32,897 nucleotides of DNA from Alistipes sp. (GTDB lineage Bacteria; Bacteroidota; Bacteroidia; Bacteroidales; Rikenellaceae), in assembly GCA_021202985.1 (NCBI GenBank), contig JAJQCA010000081.1:1-32897 (forward strand), in the 5' to 3' direction. A program made the translations under genes and the position numbers. Below are positions 1 to 8,195 of this stretch, in pieces (position 1 is the first letter of the stretch; every line of letters begins with the position of its first letter). Under the pieces are notes generated by a model. It ran no database searches. It had not been told where the DNA came from and saw only the letters and a program-made list of their open reading frames with translations.

Positions 1-305
1 TTTTGTGTGTGATGCTGGTTTGCCGGGGAATGTGTTGGGATTTATAATGTGAAAATTGTGTGTGAAGTGTGCGAATATGTGCGATGTGCGCGGTCAGGTG
101 TGCGATGTGTGTGATGTGTGCGCGAAGTGTGTGTTTTTTGTGATGCTGGTTTGCGGGGCTGTGTTTGGATTTATATTGTGAAAATTGTGTGCGAAGTGTG
201 CGAATGTGTGTGCGAAGTGTGTGTTTTGTGTGTGATGCTGGTTTGCGGGGCTGTATTGGGATTTATGTTGTGAAAATTGTGTGCGAACGTGTGTGAAGTG
301 TGTGT
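1..305. repeat. Degenerate GT-rich tandem repeat, about 2.5-3 units
   Basis: The block GATGCTGGTTTGC recurs at about 11, 142 and 233. In each copy it is followed by a GGGATTTAT-like stretch and then by GTGAAAATTGTGTG at about 49, 178 and 270, ending in GCGAAGTGTG-type runs. The units are therefore about 131 and 91 bp apart and differ mainly in how many GTGTGCGAA-type submotifs they carry. The block lies downstream of the minus-strand antiporter gene and may continue beyond the left edge. I see no credible gene in it; the minus-strand reading gives only a His/Thr/Phe-rich low-complexity string. Its function is unknown. Confidence 0.8.
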
Positions 306-352
306 TTTGATTACAGTATGGTGTCGGTGTGGTCAATCGGTGTGCTAAATAT

Positions 353-405
353 ATAACCGGTGAAGGCCGGCCGCGAGACCCGGCCCGGCCGGCCCTACCG
401 GTTAT
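353..405 (-). terminator. GC-rich hairpin at the end of the antiporter gene
   Basis: Nested inverted repeats: ATAACCGGT (353-361) pairs with ACCGGTTAT (397-405), and inside it GGCCGGCC pairs with GGCCGGCC. The hairpin includes the antiporter's TAA stop. On the minus strand it is followed by an AT-rich TATATTTAG tract, consistent with an intrinsic terminator for the GDPD-antiporter unit. Confidence 0.65.
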
Positions 406-1778
406 ACGGCGGCAGGTTTGCGCCGCCTGTTGAGCAGCGGCAACAGGAAGGAGATGACCGAGGCTCCTATCCAGAAGAGGGCGGCCGAACCGAAGTCGTG
501 TACCTTCTGTCCGTCCACGGTTTCCGCGCCCCCGTTTATCAAAAGGCCGCTGACCACCTCCTGAAGGCTGGCCGCGGCATAGCTGGCTATTCCCACGATG
601 CCGATTGCGGCCCCAGTGGCCTGCCGCGGCACGATATCCACAGCCATAAGGCCGCCGAGGAAGCATATCAGTACACCTATTGCCGTACCGAACAACAGCA
701 TGCTCAGTATATTTACCCACAGGCTGTTCCCTCCGTAAATGAACAGGATGAGCGCGGCGGTGTTAAGCACCCCGAAAATCAGCGCCGGAGTGCCGCGGTC
801 GCCTTTGAACAGCCTGTCGGAGAACCAGCCCGAAAACACGGTGCCGATAACGCCGAGCAGGGCGTTAATGGATATTATCTGCGTGGCGGCGGTCAGGCTG
901 TAACCCTTGGCTTCCTGAAGGAAAAGTACGCCCCAACTGTTCACCGCGTAGCGGCTGATGTACATAAAGGCGCTGGCTGCCGCCAATACCCATACAGCCG
1001 GAGTGCGGAGCACCATTTTTTGGATGCTTCCGGTCGATGTGCGGGCCGGCTTGTTGCCGCTCCCCGGCTCCTCGCCGGTAAGTTCCTCAACGGGCGGGAG
1101 TCCTTTGCTCTCGGGAGAGTCGTGGAGGAAAAGGGCTATTACGGCCACCCCGGCCAGTCCCGCGATTGCAGCGCTGGCGAATCCCCACTGCCATCCCGCG
1201 AAGGCGGCAATAAGCCCTACGAAAAGGTAGGAGAGGAACTCGCCGAGGTTGTGGCTGGCGCTGAAAAAACCGTAGTAGGTGCCCCTTGTCCGCAAGGGGT
1301 ACCACCTCGACAACGATACGATGGCCGGCGACGCGCCCATCGACTGGCCCCAGCCGTTCACGGCCCATACAACGGCGAAGAAGATAAAAAACGCAGGGCC
1401 TGAGACCGTGAGGCTGCCGGTAATTCCCACCATCAGGTTGACGGCCGCAGAGAGGATAAGCCCCGCGGCCATCAGCCGGCGAATATTCGAATGGTCGGCG
1501 ATAAATCCGTTGACGAATTTTCCCACCGCGTAGGCTATCAGCAGGGTGGACCCTATCACACCGAGCTGTGCGGCGTCGAGGATGCCGCTGTCTATTATCG
1601 GTTTTTTCACCACGTTCAGCGTGGTGCGGCACACGTAATAGAAGCTGTAACCCAGGGTCGCCGCCAGGAACGCCTGCATCCGGAGCTTGCGGTAAAGGGC
1701 CTGCCGCCCTTCGCCGGTAAGCTCCATGAGGGGTGCCGGGTCGCTCTTGCGGAAATAAGACTTTATGCGTCCGAACAT
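402..1778 (-). CDS. glpT: GlpT/UhpT-type organophosphate:phosphate antiporter (MFS)
   Basis: A 458-residue inner-membrane transporter of the major facilitator superfamily, organophosphate:phosphate antiporter family. These proteins import glycerol-3-phosphate or hexose phosphates in exchange for inorganic phosphate. The phosphate-binding residues known from E. coli GlpT have counterparts here: Arg51 in the first helix (YYVCRTTLN), His176 in SHNLGEF and Arg276 in YISRYAVNSW. The DRLFKGDRG loop also matches the family. Length and the expected twelve-helix hydrophobicity are normal. The gene follows the GDPD gene after 8 bp, so the two are probably co-transcribed. A glycerophosphodiesterase feeding glycerol-3-phosphate to this carrier is a natural pairing and favours GlpT over UhpT, but the exact substrate is inference. 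Confidence 0.88.
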   Translation of the reverse strand: MFGRIKSYFRKSDPAPLMELTGEGRQALYRKLRMQAFLAATLGYSFYYVCRTTLNVVKKPIIDSGILDAAQLGVIGSTLLIAYAVGKFVNGFIADHSNIRRLMAAGLILSAAVNLMVGITGSLTVSGPAFFIFFAVVWAVNGWGQSMGASPAIVSLSRWYPLRTRGTYYGFFSASHNLGEFLSYLFVGLIAAFAGWQWGFASAAIAGLAGVAVIALFLHDSPESKGLPPVEELTGEEPGSGNKPARTSTGSIQKMVLRTPAVWVLAAASAFMYISRYAVNSWGVLFLQEAKGYSLTAATQIISINALLGVIGTVFSGWFSDRLFKGDRGTPALIFGVLNTAALILFIYGGNSLWVNILSMLLFGTAIGVLICFLGGLMAVDIVPRQATGAAIGIVGIASYAAASLQEVVSGLLINGGAETVDGQKVHDFGSAALFWIGASVISFLLPLLNRRRKPAAV

Positions 1779-1786
1779 GCCCCTGG

Positions 1787-2692
1787 TTATTTATGGCGTC
1801 CTTTGGTCCGCAGCCAGTCGAGCATGAATCCCGGCCGGTCGGTCTGTATCATGGTGGCTCCCAGCGCCAGATGCGCTCCGTAGACGGCATCCGGGTCTTC
1901 GAGGGCCGAATCGTCCTCCAGGCCGCCGCACAGTTCGTCCCAAAGCGAGTTGGTCCATACCCGCGAACCGCTCTCGGCTATCCGGTGCAGAGCCTGCTTG
2001 ACCTCGGGCGTCATAACTGCCCAAACCACCTCGTATGCCACCGGCACCTCGTCCGAGGCCAGGAACTGTTCCAGGACCTCGGCCGCGTCGTTGCGTCGGA
2101 AATCGATAACGGGCATGTAGAGCATCTTCTCGGAGTACCGGTCGGTCACCGCCCGCACCTGGTCGAGCGGTTTATGGCTCTTTATGATTATCTGGTCGGC
2201 GGTGCCGGTTTTGGCCAGGATTTCCATCACAAGGTCGTAATGTTCGAATCCCTTGTCGATATTGACCAGTATCCTGTCTTTACACAGGAAGAGGATTTCT
2301 TCGAGGGTAGGGACGGGGTAGCGGCTGGGATGGCCGTGTCCGAGCCGAAGTCGCAGGTTCGACAGGGAGTCGTAGGTGATATCCGCAACCGGGCCGCGGC
2401 CGGTGGTGGCCCGGTCGAGGGTGCGGTCGTGGCTCAGTACCAGTATGCTGTCCCGGGTCAGCATGATGTCGATTTCGACGATATCCGCTCCCATGTCGAT
2501 AACCGACTGGACGGCTTTGGCCGAGTTCTCCGGGAAGTTGCGCCAGTCGCCGCGGTGGGATGCTACGAACACGTACTCCCTGTCCTGCGAGTGGAGTTTG
2601 TCGAGGATAAAGGCGGTGGAATTGCAGAATTCCTCCTGCCGGCCGCAGGAGGCCAGCAGAAGGAGTGTCGCTATAAAAAGTATTCTTTTCAT
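1787..2692 (-). CDS. Glycerophosphodiester phosphodiesterase family lipoprotein
   Basis: A 301-residue GDPD-family enzyme. The family hydrolyses glycerophosphodiesters to glycerol-3-phosphate plus an alcohol. Residues 1-16 form a lipoprotein signal with lipobox LASC and lipidated Cys16, so it acts in the periplasm or on an outer-membrane leaflet. The catalytic and metal-binding pattern is complete: H46-R-G with E55-N56 (SHRGDWRNFPENS), E73-x-D75 (EIDIML) and H88 (LSHDRTLDRATTGRG). It is the first gene of a two-gene unit with the GlpT-like antiporter 8 bp downstream. A stem-loop at 2713-2737 separates it from the upstream lipoprotein operon, so it may have its own promoter or depend on read-through; no consensus promoter is evident. 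A teichoic-acid-directed GlpQ-like role is possible but unproven. Confidence 0.9.
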   Translation of the reverse strand: MKRILFIATLLLLASCGRQEEFCNSTAFILDKLHSQDREYVFVASHRGDWRNFPENSAKAVQSVIDMGADIVEIDIMLTRDSILVLSHDRTLDRATTGRGPVADITYDSLSNLRLRLGHGHPSRYPVPTLEEILFLCKDRILVNIDKGFEHYDLVMEILAKTGTADQIIIKSHKPLDQVRAVTDRYSEKMLYMPVIDFRRNDAAEVLEQFLASDEVPVAYEVVWAVMTPEVKQALHRIAESGSRVWTNSLWDELCGGLEDDSALEDPDAVYGAHLALGATMIQTDRPGFMLDWLRTKGRHK

Positions 2693-2712
2693 TTTCAGTA
2701 TTCATTGTTTTA

Positions 2713-2737
2713 AGCGGCGGACCGTCGGTCCGCCGCT
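2713..2737 (-). terminator. Perfect stem-loop between the lipoprotein operon and the GDPD gene
   Basis: AGCGGCGGACC (2713-2723) and GGTCCGCCGCT (2727-2737) form an 11-bp perfect stem around a 3-base loop. It lies downstream of the last DUF4988 lipoprotein gene. No clear U-tract follows on the minus strand, so it could be a weak terminator or a processing/stability element instead. Confidence 0.5.
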
Positions 2738-2788
2738 GTGTTCACTATTATCTCATTCGGGTCCTTTCCGGTTATTCGGTACCCGGCT

Positions 2789-5740
2789 TCAGATACCTAA
2801 ATCGGTTACCGTGTAGGGCGAAGCCAGCGCCGCCCGCGCGGCCTGCAACGCTATGGGCGCGTTGAGGTCGGTTACGGGGGTCGAAAAGTCCGTGGTGGAG
2901 TTGTCGCTTGCGTCGTACCGGTAAGTATTGCCGTCCATCGCGAGGTTCCCGAGCGGGGCGGAGAGGATGGATTCGAACACCGCGCAGGAAGCCGCATAGC
3001 GGCTGATGCCGTAATCCATATGGTAGCCGTCACGGGTAAGGTCCATATGATTCTGGAGTGAAGAGGTACGGAGGTTCTGGAGTACCGTGCCGGTGGGTAT
3101 TACCTGCTCGACGGAGGTTTCGGCCAGTACCTTCTCCGCCTGCGCGGTAATGGTCCGGTACATTTCCTGCTGCGAGGAGAAGTTATTGGTCAGGACGTAA
3201 CTCTGGGCATAACTCAGGATGGACGGGTCGGCGTAGGCCTGCGACATAATGTAGACGAACCTGGGGTCGTTCCGCTGGTCGGCCTTTATCATGTCGATAA
3301 GGTTCTGTATGGCGGCTTTTTCGGCCGCCGTCCAGTTCCACGCGTTGCTTTTGCCCGTATGTTCCTGTATGGATACTATATCCCACTCATCTTCCAATAC
3401 CACGTCACGGATGGTCAGGCCCCGCTGGGGGGCCGCCCAGGCCGAAGTGCCCGGTTCGCTGCGGTAGCAGTAGTAGTCCGTCACGGTGGAATAGCCGTCC
3501 GTGTATTCCGGGATGGTACGGCCACCGTAGTACATGTGGGTCATCTTCACGTCGTCCGCTCCGGCGGCGGTAAGGATTCCGGGGAGGTGCTCCACGGCAT
3601 CCTTGGTGAAGCTGTTGCCGATAAAGAGAACCTTCAGCGACGCGGTGGTCCCGGGGTTGAGACCGCCGTCCATGGTCCCTATGGCGTAGGTAATGTTCGA
3701 CAGGGTGGCGTTGCCCGCGGGCTGCGCGCCGAGGTACGATTCTTTGTCGGCGTCGGCGTATGAGTCGTAAACGGGCGAACCACCGTTGTAGGTACCCACC
3801 AGTCCCCCTGCTATACAGTTGTTCCACGAACAGGCCTGGCTGTTGTATCCGAAGAATATGCCCCTATTGGGGTCGTCCGTGAGGATTTCGCCGTAGTTGG
3901 CGCAATTTTCGAAATGGACCGCCGCGTTGACCAGGCTCAGCAGACCGCCGCAGCGGCCCGAAGTGGTCGACACGAGGCTACCTTTATTTATGGTGTTGTC
4001 CATCGAGCCTCCCGTGCCTATCAGGCAGGTTATGTTGCCCGGCCGGGCGCCGCCCGAGACAGGGTAGGAATTCAATTGGTCGCCGTAGTTTGCGCAGTGG
4101 GAAATCACCGTAAACCGGTTGGCGGCGGCGACAATTCCGGAGGTACGGGGCGCTGCAGAATCCATGTAGCCGTGGTTCTCGCAGCCGTATAAGGTAACCG
4201 AAGCGGTCGAGGAGGCCTCGTTCGACGAGAAGCCGCATATTCCGGCCGCGTGCACGGCGGTGGCCCCGTTTGTGGTATTGCCGCTGCTTCCCGCGGTGAT
4301 TCGGCCGTAGTTTGTGCAGTTGCGGATAGCGGTCGGCTCCGAGTCGGCGAAAGCGAAGCCGATCATTGCCACTGTTACGCGCGCCCCCGCGGTGCCGTTA
4401 TACTCCAATTCGGCATAGTTGACACAGTCCTCCACGGTAGATTCGTGGATCATCCCGGCGATTACGCCGCAGTCCACCGAAGCCGTGGCCGAGACGGTCA
4501 GCCGGCTGTTGTCGCCCGAGGGCGCTCCGACGGTGAGGTTCCTGACCGTAGCGCCGTCCAGTACCCCGAACAGGCCGAAGGCACCTCCGGCCGAGGTGTA
4601 GTCGCACACCGGGCGGAAGTTTAGAATCGAGTAGCCCATGCCGTCGAACTCCCCGCGGAAGGCTATGCCGGAAATGGTCACGGTATTGCTTGCGAAAGTG
4701 AAGGTGGCGTTGCCGATGGGGGTCCAGTCGCCGACCTGCGACATGTCGATGTCCGCGGCAAGTTCCACCCGGGCGTAAGCCGCCGCACCGCCCGCATTCA
4801 CCTCGGCGGCGAAATCGAGCAGTTCCTGCGTCGTGGAGAGGACATAGCCCTGTTCGAGTACCTCGAAGAACACGGGCCGCAGGATGGTGTTTTCGGCAAG
4901 GTCGTAAGCCATAACCAACAAGTAGCCCTGCCGGAAGCCGGAGTCGAAAGTAACCGCGATGGTTCCCTCCGTCCTGTCGATAACCGCGGAAAGGTTCGAC
5001 GCGGCGGCTATATCCACCACGGCATGCCCGGCCGATAGGCCCGTCAGGGCGTACCGGACGGTATAGCCGGTGTCGGTGCCGCCGACGTAGACGGTAGCGT
5101 CGTTGGCGAAGGTGAGGTTAAGGCCTTCGAAAACCTGGAGGGTTATCACCGTGCCGTCGGGCAGGGTGAGCACGAGGTTCCCGGCCGCGTCGATGGATGC
5201 CGACGAGATTATGGCGCTGTCTTCGGTATTTGCCGTGACCGGCAGGCCGTCCGCGCCGGTCACCCTCTCCCCGTCCACAGTCCAGTAGCCGTCGCTGTCC
5301 ACCGAGAGTACCGGCGTGTGGCCGCTTACGGGCACCTTGTCGCCGTTGCCGTCGGTCAGCCAGTCGGTCGTACCGCCGGTATTGAGGGTCCAGTAGTAGA
5401 TACCGTCCGACTCGTCCACGCCCAGCAGGGGCAGGTCGGTGAGCCGGTCGGCCGTGGCGACGACCACGGTGTGTTCGATGTCGTCGCTGTCGAGGTAGGT
5501 GATTACGTGCCTGCCCTCGTCGTCCACGGTTACGGAGGTTATTACGTTACCGGCGGTGAGGGCGCCGAGGGTGCCGAGCTGGTCGTTGAGCAGGTCCACT
5601 TTCTGTTTCAGCGCTTCCACCCGCCCGAGGTATCCGTCCACCCTGTCGCGCAGTGCGGAATCGTCGTAATCGCTGCACCCGGCCATCATCAGTGCAGACA
5701 GGGCGAGCAGCAGGAATATTTTATTTAGTACTTGTCTCAT
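2789..5740 (-). CDS. Surface lipoprotein: DUF4988-like N-terminus, GLUG repeats, C-terminal DUF4886 SGNH-like hydrolase
   Basis: A 983-residue protein, third gene of the three-paralogue operon, starting one base after the preceding stop. Its lipobox ends at Cys22, followed by SDYDD, an acidic stretch like Bacteroidota surface-export signals. Residues 25-55 look coiled-coil. The DUF4988/PL29-type N-terminal region follows (DGRHVITY, DGYWTVDGE). GLUG-like repeats occupy roughly residues 388-650 (DCVNYAEL, NCTNYGRI, HCANYGDQ, NCANYGEI). The C-terminal 280 residues match DUF4886: the block LKVLFIGNSFT carries the likely nucleophile Ser710, and DGYHMDYG supplies Asp904 and His907, a complete SGNH-style set. 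DUF4886 proteins resemble SGNH esterases, so deacetylation or ester cleavage on a glycan is a reasonable guess. Substrate unknown. Confidence 0.85.
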   Translation of the reverse strand: MRQVLNKIFLLLALSALMMAGCSDYDDSALRDRVDGYLGRVEALKQKVDLLNDQLGTLGALTAGNVITSVTVDDEGRHVITYLDSDDIEHTVVVATADRLTDLPLLGVDESDGIYYWTLNTGGTTDWLTDGNGDKVPVSGHTPVLSVDSDGYWTVDGERVTGADGLPVTANTEDSAIISSASIDAAGNLVLTLPDGTVITLQVFEGLNLTFANDATVYVGGTDTGYTVRYALTGLSAGHAVVDIAAASNLSAVIDRTEGTIAVTFDSGFRQGYLLVMAYDLAENTILRPVFFEVLEQGYVLSTTQELLDFAAEVNAGGAAAYARVELAADIDMSQVGDWTPIGNATFTFASNTVTISGIAFRGEFDGMGYSILNFRPVCDYTSAGGAFGLFGVLDGATVRNLTVGAPSGDNSRLTVSATASVDCGVIAGMIHESTVEDCVNYAELEYNGTAGARVTVAMIGFAFADSEPTAIRNCTNYGRITAGSSGNTTNGATAVHAAGICGFSSNEASSTASVTLYGCENHGYMDSAAPRTSGIVAAANRFTVISHCANYGDQLNSYPVSGGARPGNITCLIGTGGSMDNTINKGSLVSTTSGRCGGLLSLVNAAVHFENCANYGEILTDDPNRGIFFGYNSQACSWNNCIAGGLVGTYNGGSPVYDSYADADKESYLGAQPAGNATLSNITYAIGTMDGGLNPGTTASLKVLFIGNSFTKDAVEHLPGILTAAGADDVKMTHMYYGGRTIPEYTDGYSTVTDYYCYRSEPGTSAWAAPQRGLTIRDVVLEDEWDIVSIQEHTGKSNAWNWTAAEKAAIQNLIDMIKADQRNDPRFVYIMSQAYADPSILSYAQSYVLTNNFSSQQEMYRTITAQAEKVLAETSVEQVIPTGTVLQNLRTSSLQNHMDLTRDGYHMDYGISRYAASCAVFESILSAPLGNLAMDGNTYRYDASDNSTTDFSTPVTDLNAPIALQAARAALASPYTVTDLGI

Positions 5741-5741
5741 C

Positions 5742-8168
5742 TTAATTGTTTATTGAAGGGTCGTAGGCCCCGGGGTTATGGCAGAAGGCGTTGTCGTCGG
5801 TCGCTTCGGGAGCCGCCGAAGGGTTGTTGGCGTAGGTGTCATAGTCGCCCACGCGTCCGCCCTTAGCGCACCCTGTGACGTTGGTATAGGTCGAACTGCT
5901 GGCCTGGCTGTATCCGCAGGCCCATCCCGGACCGTGGCGGTTGCCGCTGCCCTCTTCGTAGAGGTTGGCAATTATGGCCCCGCGGTTGACGCAGCCGATT
6001 ATCCGGGCCTCGTTATGGCCCACGAAGCCGCCCGTGCGGCAGGCGAGGCTGGAAATAACGTCGCCGTAATTGGTGCAATACTCTATGACGGTAGTGTTAT
6101 TGTTGGCTCCGCCTACCAGTCCGCCCATGCGCTTATTGTTGTATGTAAGCTCCTTGCTGACTCCCGAGAACTGGCCCACGATATCGTCGTACACCGTACC
6201 GCGGTTGTCCGAGTTGCTCAGCCTGCCGGCCTGGAGGGTCGCCACGAGGCCGCCGCCGCGTCCGGTGGGAGCGCTCACATCGCCGTAGTTGGTGCAGTAG
6301 TCGACCACGGACGAGGATTCGTTCTGGACGAAGGCGCAGATACCGCCCACCTGCATGCCGGTGGCCCCGTTGCCTGTGTTGGTGATTTTACCGGTGGCCA
6401 CGGTGCCGTAGTTGGCGCATCCGAGGCTGCGTGAGGAGCCTCCTATTGTTCCGCCCTTCAGGGTTCCGGCGATACCGCCCAGCGAGAAGAGGACACCGGC
6501 CCCGTCGTCGCCCGAGAGAATCATGTTCACGTAGTTGGTGCAGTTCTCTATAGTGCTATTCTCGGTGTAGCCCGCGATCGACCCGGCGGTCGTCGCGGCG
6601 GTTGCCGTACCGGTAAAGTAGAATGTGTCCGAACCGTCCCGATTGCCGAGGACGAGGTTCTTCACGGTAGCCCCGCTGAGCGAACCGAACAGCCCGAAGG
6701 CGTAATTGGAGGTGCTACCCAGCTGGAACGACCACTCCATATTGTAGATGGCGTAACCCTGTCCGTTGAAGATGCCGCGGAACGGGCTTACGGCCGTGTA
6801 GCTACCCGTGGCGCTCCCGACGGGAGTCCATGAGGTTACCCCTGCCATGTCGATATCGTTGTTCAGGACCACTTCGCCGTTTTCGTCCTGCCAGCGCGCC
6901 GTGCTGGCTCCCGCGTTGACCGCGGCGGCGAACGCCACCAGATCGTCGGCTGTGGAGATACCTCCGCTTCCCTCTTCCACCGAAGGATACTGCTTCACAG
7001 TTACGATGGTAGAGACGTCGTAGAGCCGGTTGGCGAAGCGGATGGTGCCGGTGCGCACCGAACCGGACGCGTCGTTGTAATTGCCGGCCGTGAAGAAATG
7101 GGACGTGGTGACCATCGCCCGGGTATTGGGGTCTTCGTAAACGAGCCAGGACGATGCGTCCTTATCCACGCTGACCTCGTACTCGATGTTTGCAGAAACC
7201 TTTATTTCGAACGTGGTGGCTTCGCCTTCGAGGATTATGTCGCCGGTGGCGCCGTATTCCGGGTCGAGGCCGGGGTCTTCGATTACGGCCGTACCGTAGG
7301 TGAAAAATAGCGGTTTAAGGGCGGTGCTGCCGTTTGCGTAGGCCATCACCACGAGGTTGCCCGACTCCGCACCGTCGTCCAGCCGGACGGATATGGTGCG
7401 GATGCCGCTGTCAATGGTAACGGAGAGGTTGTAGGCCGTGAAATAGTCCACTATCGCCTCCTCCGCTTCGGTGCCCGTTACGGTATAGCCGATGCGGACG
7501 GTTTGCGAGCGGTCCGCAATGGCCGTGTAGACGGGGCAGTCGAACTCTATCCCGAGGGCCTCGAACATCCGGCACCGTAACTGCGTGCCGTTGCTGAGTG
7601 TGAAAACCGCCTGCCCGCCGTCGACCGTAACCGAGGTGAACAGCGAACCGGTAATGTCATGTGCCGGTACGGGATTCCCGTCCGGGTCGGTTACCACGGT
7701 GCCGTTCACGGTCCAGTAACCGTTCCCGTCCACCGACAGGCGTGGTGTCGCACCCGTAATGGGTATCTTGTCGCCGTCCGCGTCCAGCACCCATTCCCAG
7801 GTTTCGCCGTTGTCGGCCGTCTGGCGCCAGTAGAGTTCACCGTCCGTGTCCTCGCCCACGCCTATTACCGGCAGGTCGGTCAGTTCGTCGCCCAGGGCCA
7901 GCCGCACGGTACGGACCTCTCCGCCCCGATCACAGTAGGCGATAACGTAACGGCCGTCGGCATCGACCGAAATGGACGACACGAACCTGCTCCCGGCAAG
8001 GCCCGTCACGGTTTCCATCTGGGTGTTAAGTTCGGCCACCCGGCGCTCCGTTTCTGTGAGCGCCTCTTCGATTTCATCGAGGTCGTGCTTCAACCTCCCG
8101 TCGTCGTACTTGTCCGAACATGCCCAGAGCAGCACGGACAGCAGCAGCACGCTTATGATATTTTTCAT
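5742..8168 (-). CDS. Surface lipoprotein: DUF4988-like N-terminus, BACON domain, GLUG repeats, no C-terminal enzyme
   Basis: An 808-residue protein, second gene of the operon, 27 bp after the NAGPA-bearing paralogue and 1 bp before the DUF4886-bearing one. Lipobox LWAC ends at Cys17, followed by SDKYDD, consistent with surface display. Residues about 22-55 are heptad-like (LKHDLDEIEEALTETERRV). The DUF4988-type region follows (DGRYVIAYCDRGGE, GNGYWTVNG). Residues about 303-393 resemble a BACON domain, a small beta-sandwich often linked to carbohydrate or mucin binding. GLUG-like repeats cover about 490-785 (NCTNYVNM, YCTNYGDV, GCVNRGAI). The protein stops shortly after the segment VGDYDTYANNPSAAPEA, exactly where its paralogue continues into a phosphodiester glycosidase domain. 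It is probably a binding or scaffolding member; I see no catalytic motif. Confidence 0.82.
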   Translation of the reverse strand: MKNIISVLLLSVLLWACSDKYDDGRLKHDLDEIEEALTETERRVAELNTQMETVTGLAGSRFVSSISVDADGRYVIAYCDRGGEVRTVRLALGDELTDLPVIGVGEDTDGELYWRQTADNGETWEWVLDADGDKIPITGATPRLSVDGNGYWTVNGTVVTDPDGNPVPAHDITGSLFTSVTVDGGQAVFTLSNGTQLRCRMFEALGIEFDCPVYTAIADRSQTVRIGYTVTGTEAEEAIVDYFTAYNLSVTIDSGIRTISVRLDDGAESGNLVVMAYANGSTALKPLFFTYGTAVIEDPGLDPEYGATGDIILEGEATTFEIKVSANIEYEVSVDKDASSWLVYEDPNTRAMVTTSHFFTAGNYNDASGSVRTGTIRFANRLYDVSTIVTVKQYPSVEEGSGGISTADDLVAFAAAVNAGASTARWQDENGEVVLNNDIDMAGVTSWTPVGSATGSYTAVSPFRGIFNGQGYAIYNMEWSFQLGSTSNYAFGLFGSLSGATVKNLVLGNRDGSDTFYFTGTATAATTAGSIAGYTENSTIENCTNYVNMILSGDDGAGVLFSLGGIAGTLKGGTIGGSSRSLGCANYGTVATGKITNTGNGATGMQVGGICAFVQNESSSVVDYCTNYGDVSAPTGRGGGLVATLQAGRLSNSDNRGTVYDDIVGQFSGVSKELTYNNKRMGGLVGGANNNTTVIEYCTNYGDVISSLACRTGGFVGHNEARIIGCVNRGAIIANLYEEGSGNRHGPGWACGYSQASSSTYTNVTGCAKGGRVGDYDTYANNPSAAPEATDDNAFCHNPGAYDPSINN

Positions 8169-8195
8169 AGGTATTTCAGTTTTTTAGTGGAAGGT

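Noticed and set aside
1-305. CRISPR array
   Set aside because: The units are unequal and degenerate and show no constant repeat with unique spacers; no cas genes nearby.
94-720. Minus-strand 208-codon frame rich in His/Thr/Phe repeats
   Set aside because: It overlaps the antiporter gene in another frame and its repetitive part only translates the GT-rich tandem repeat; no family features.
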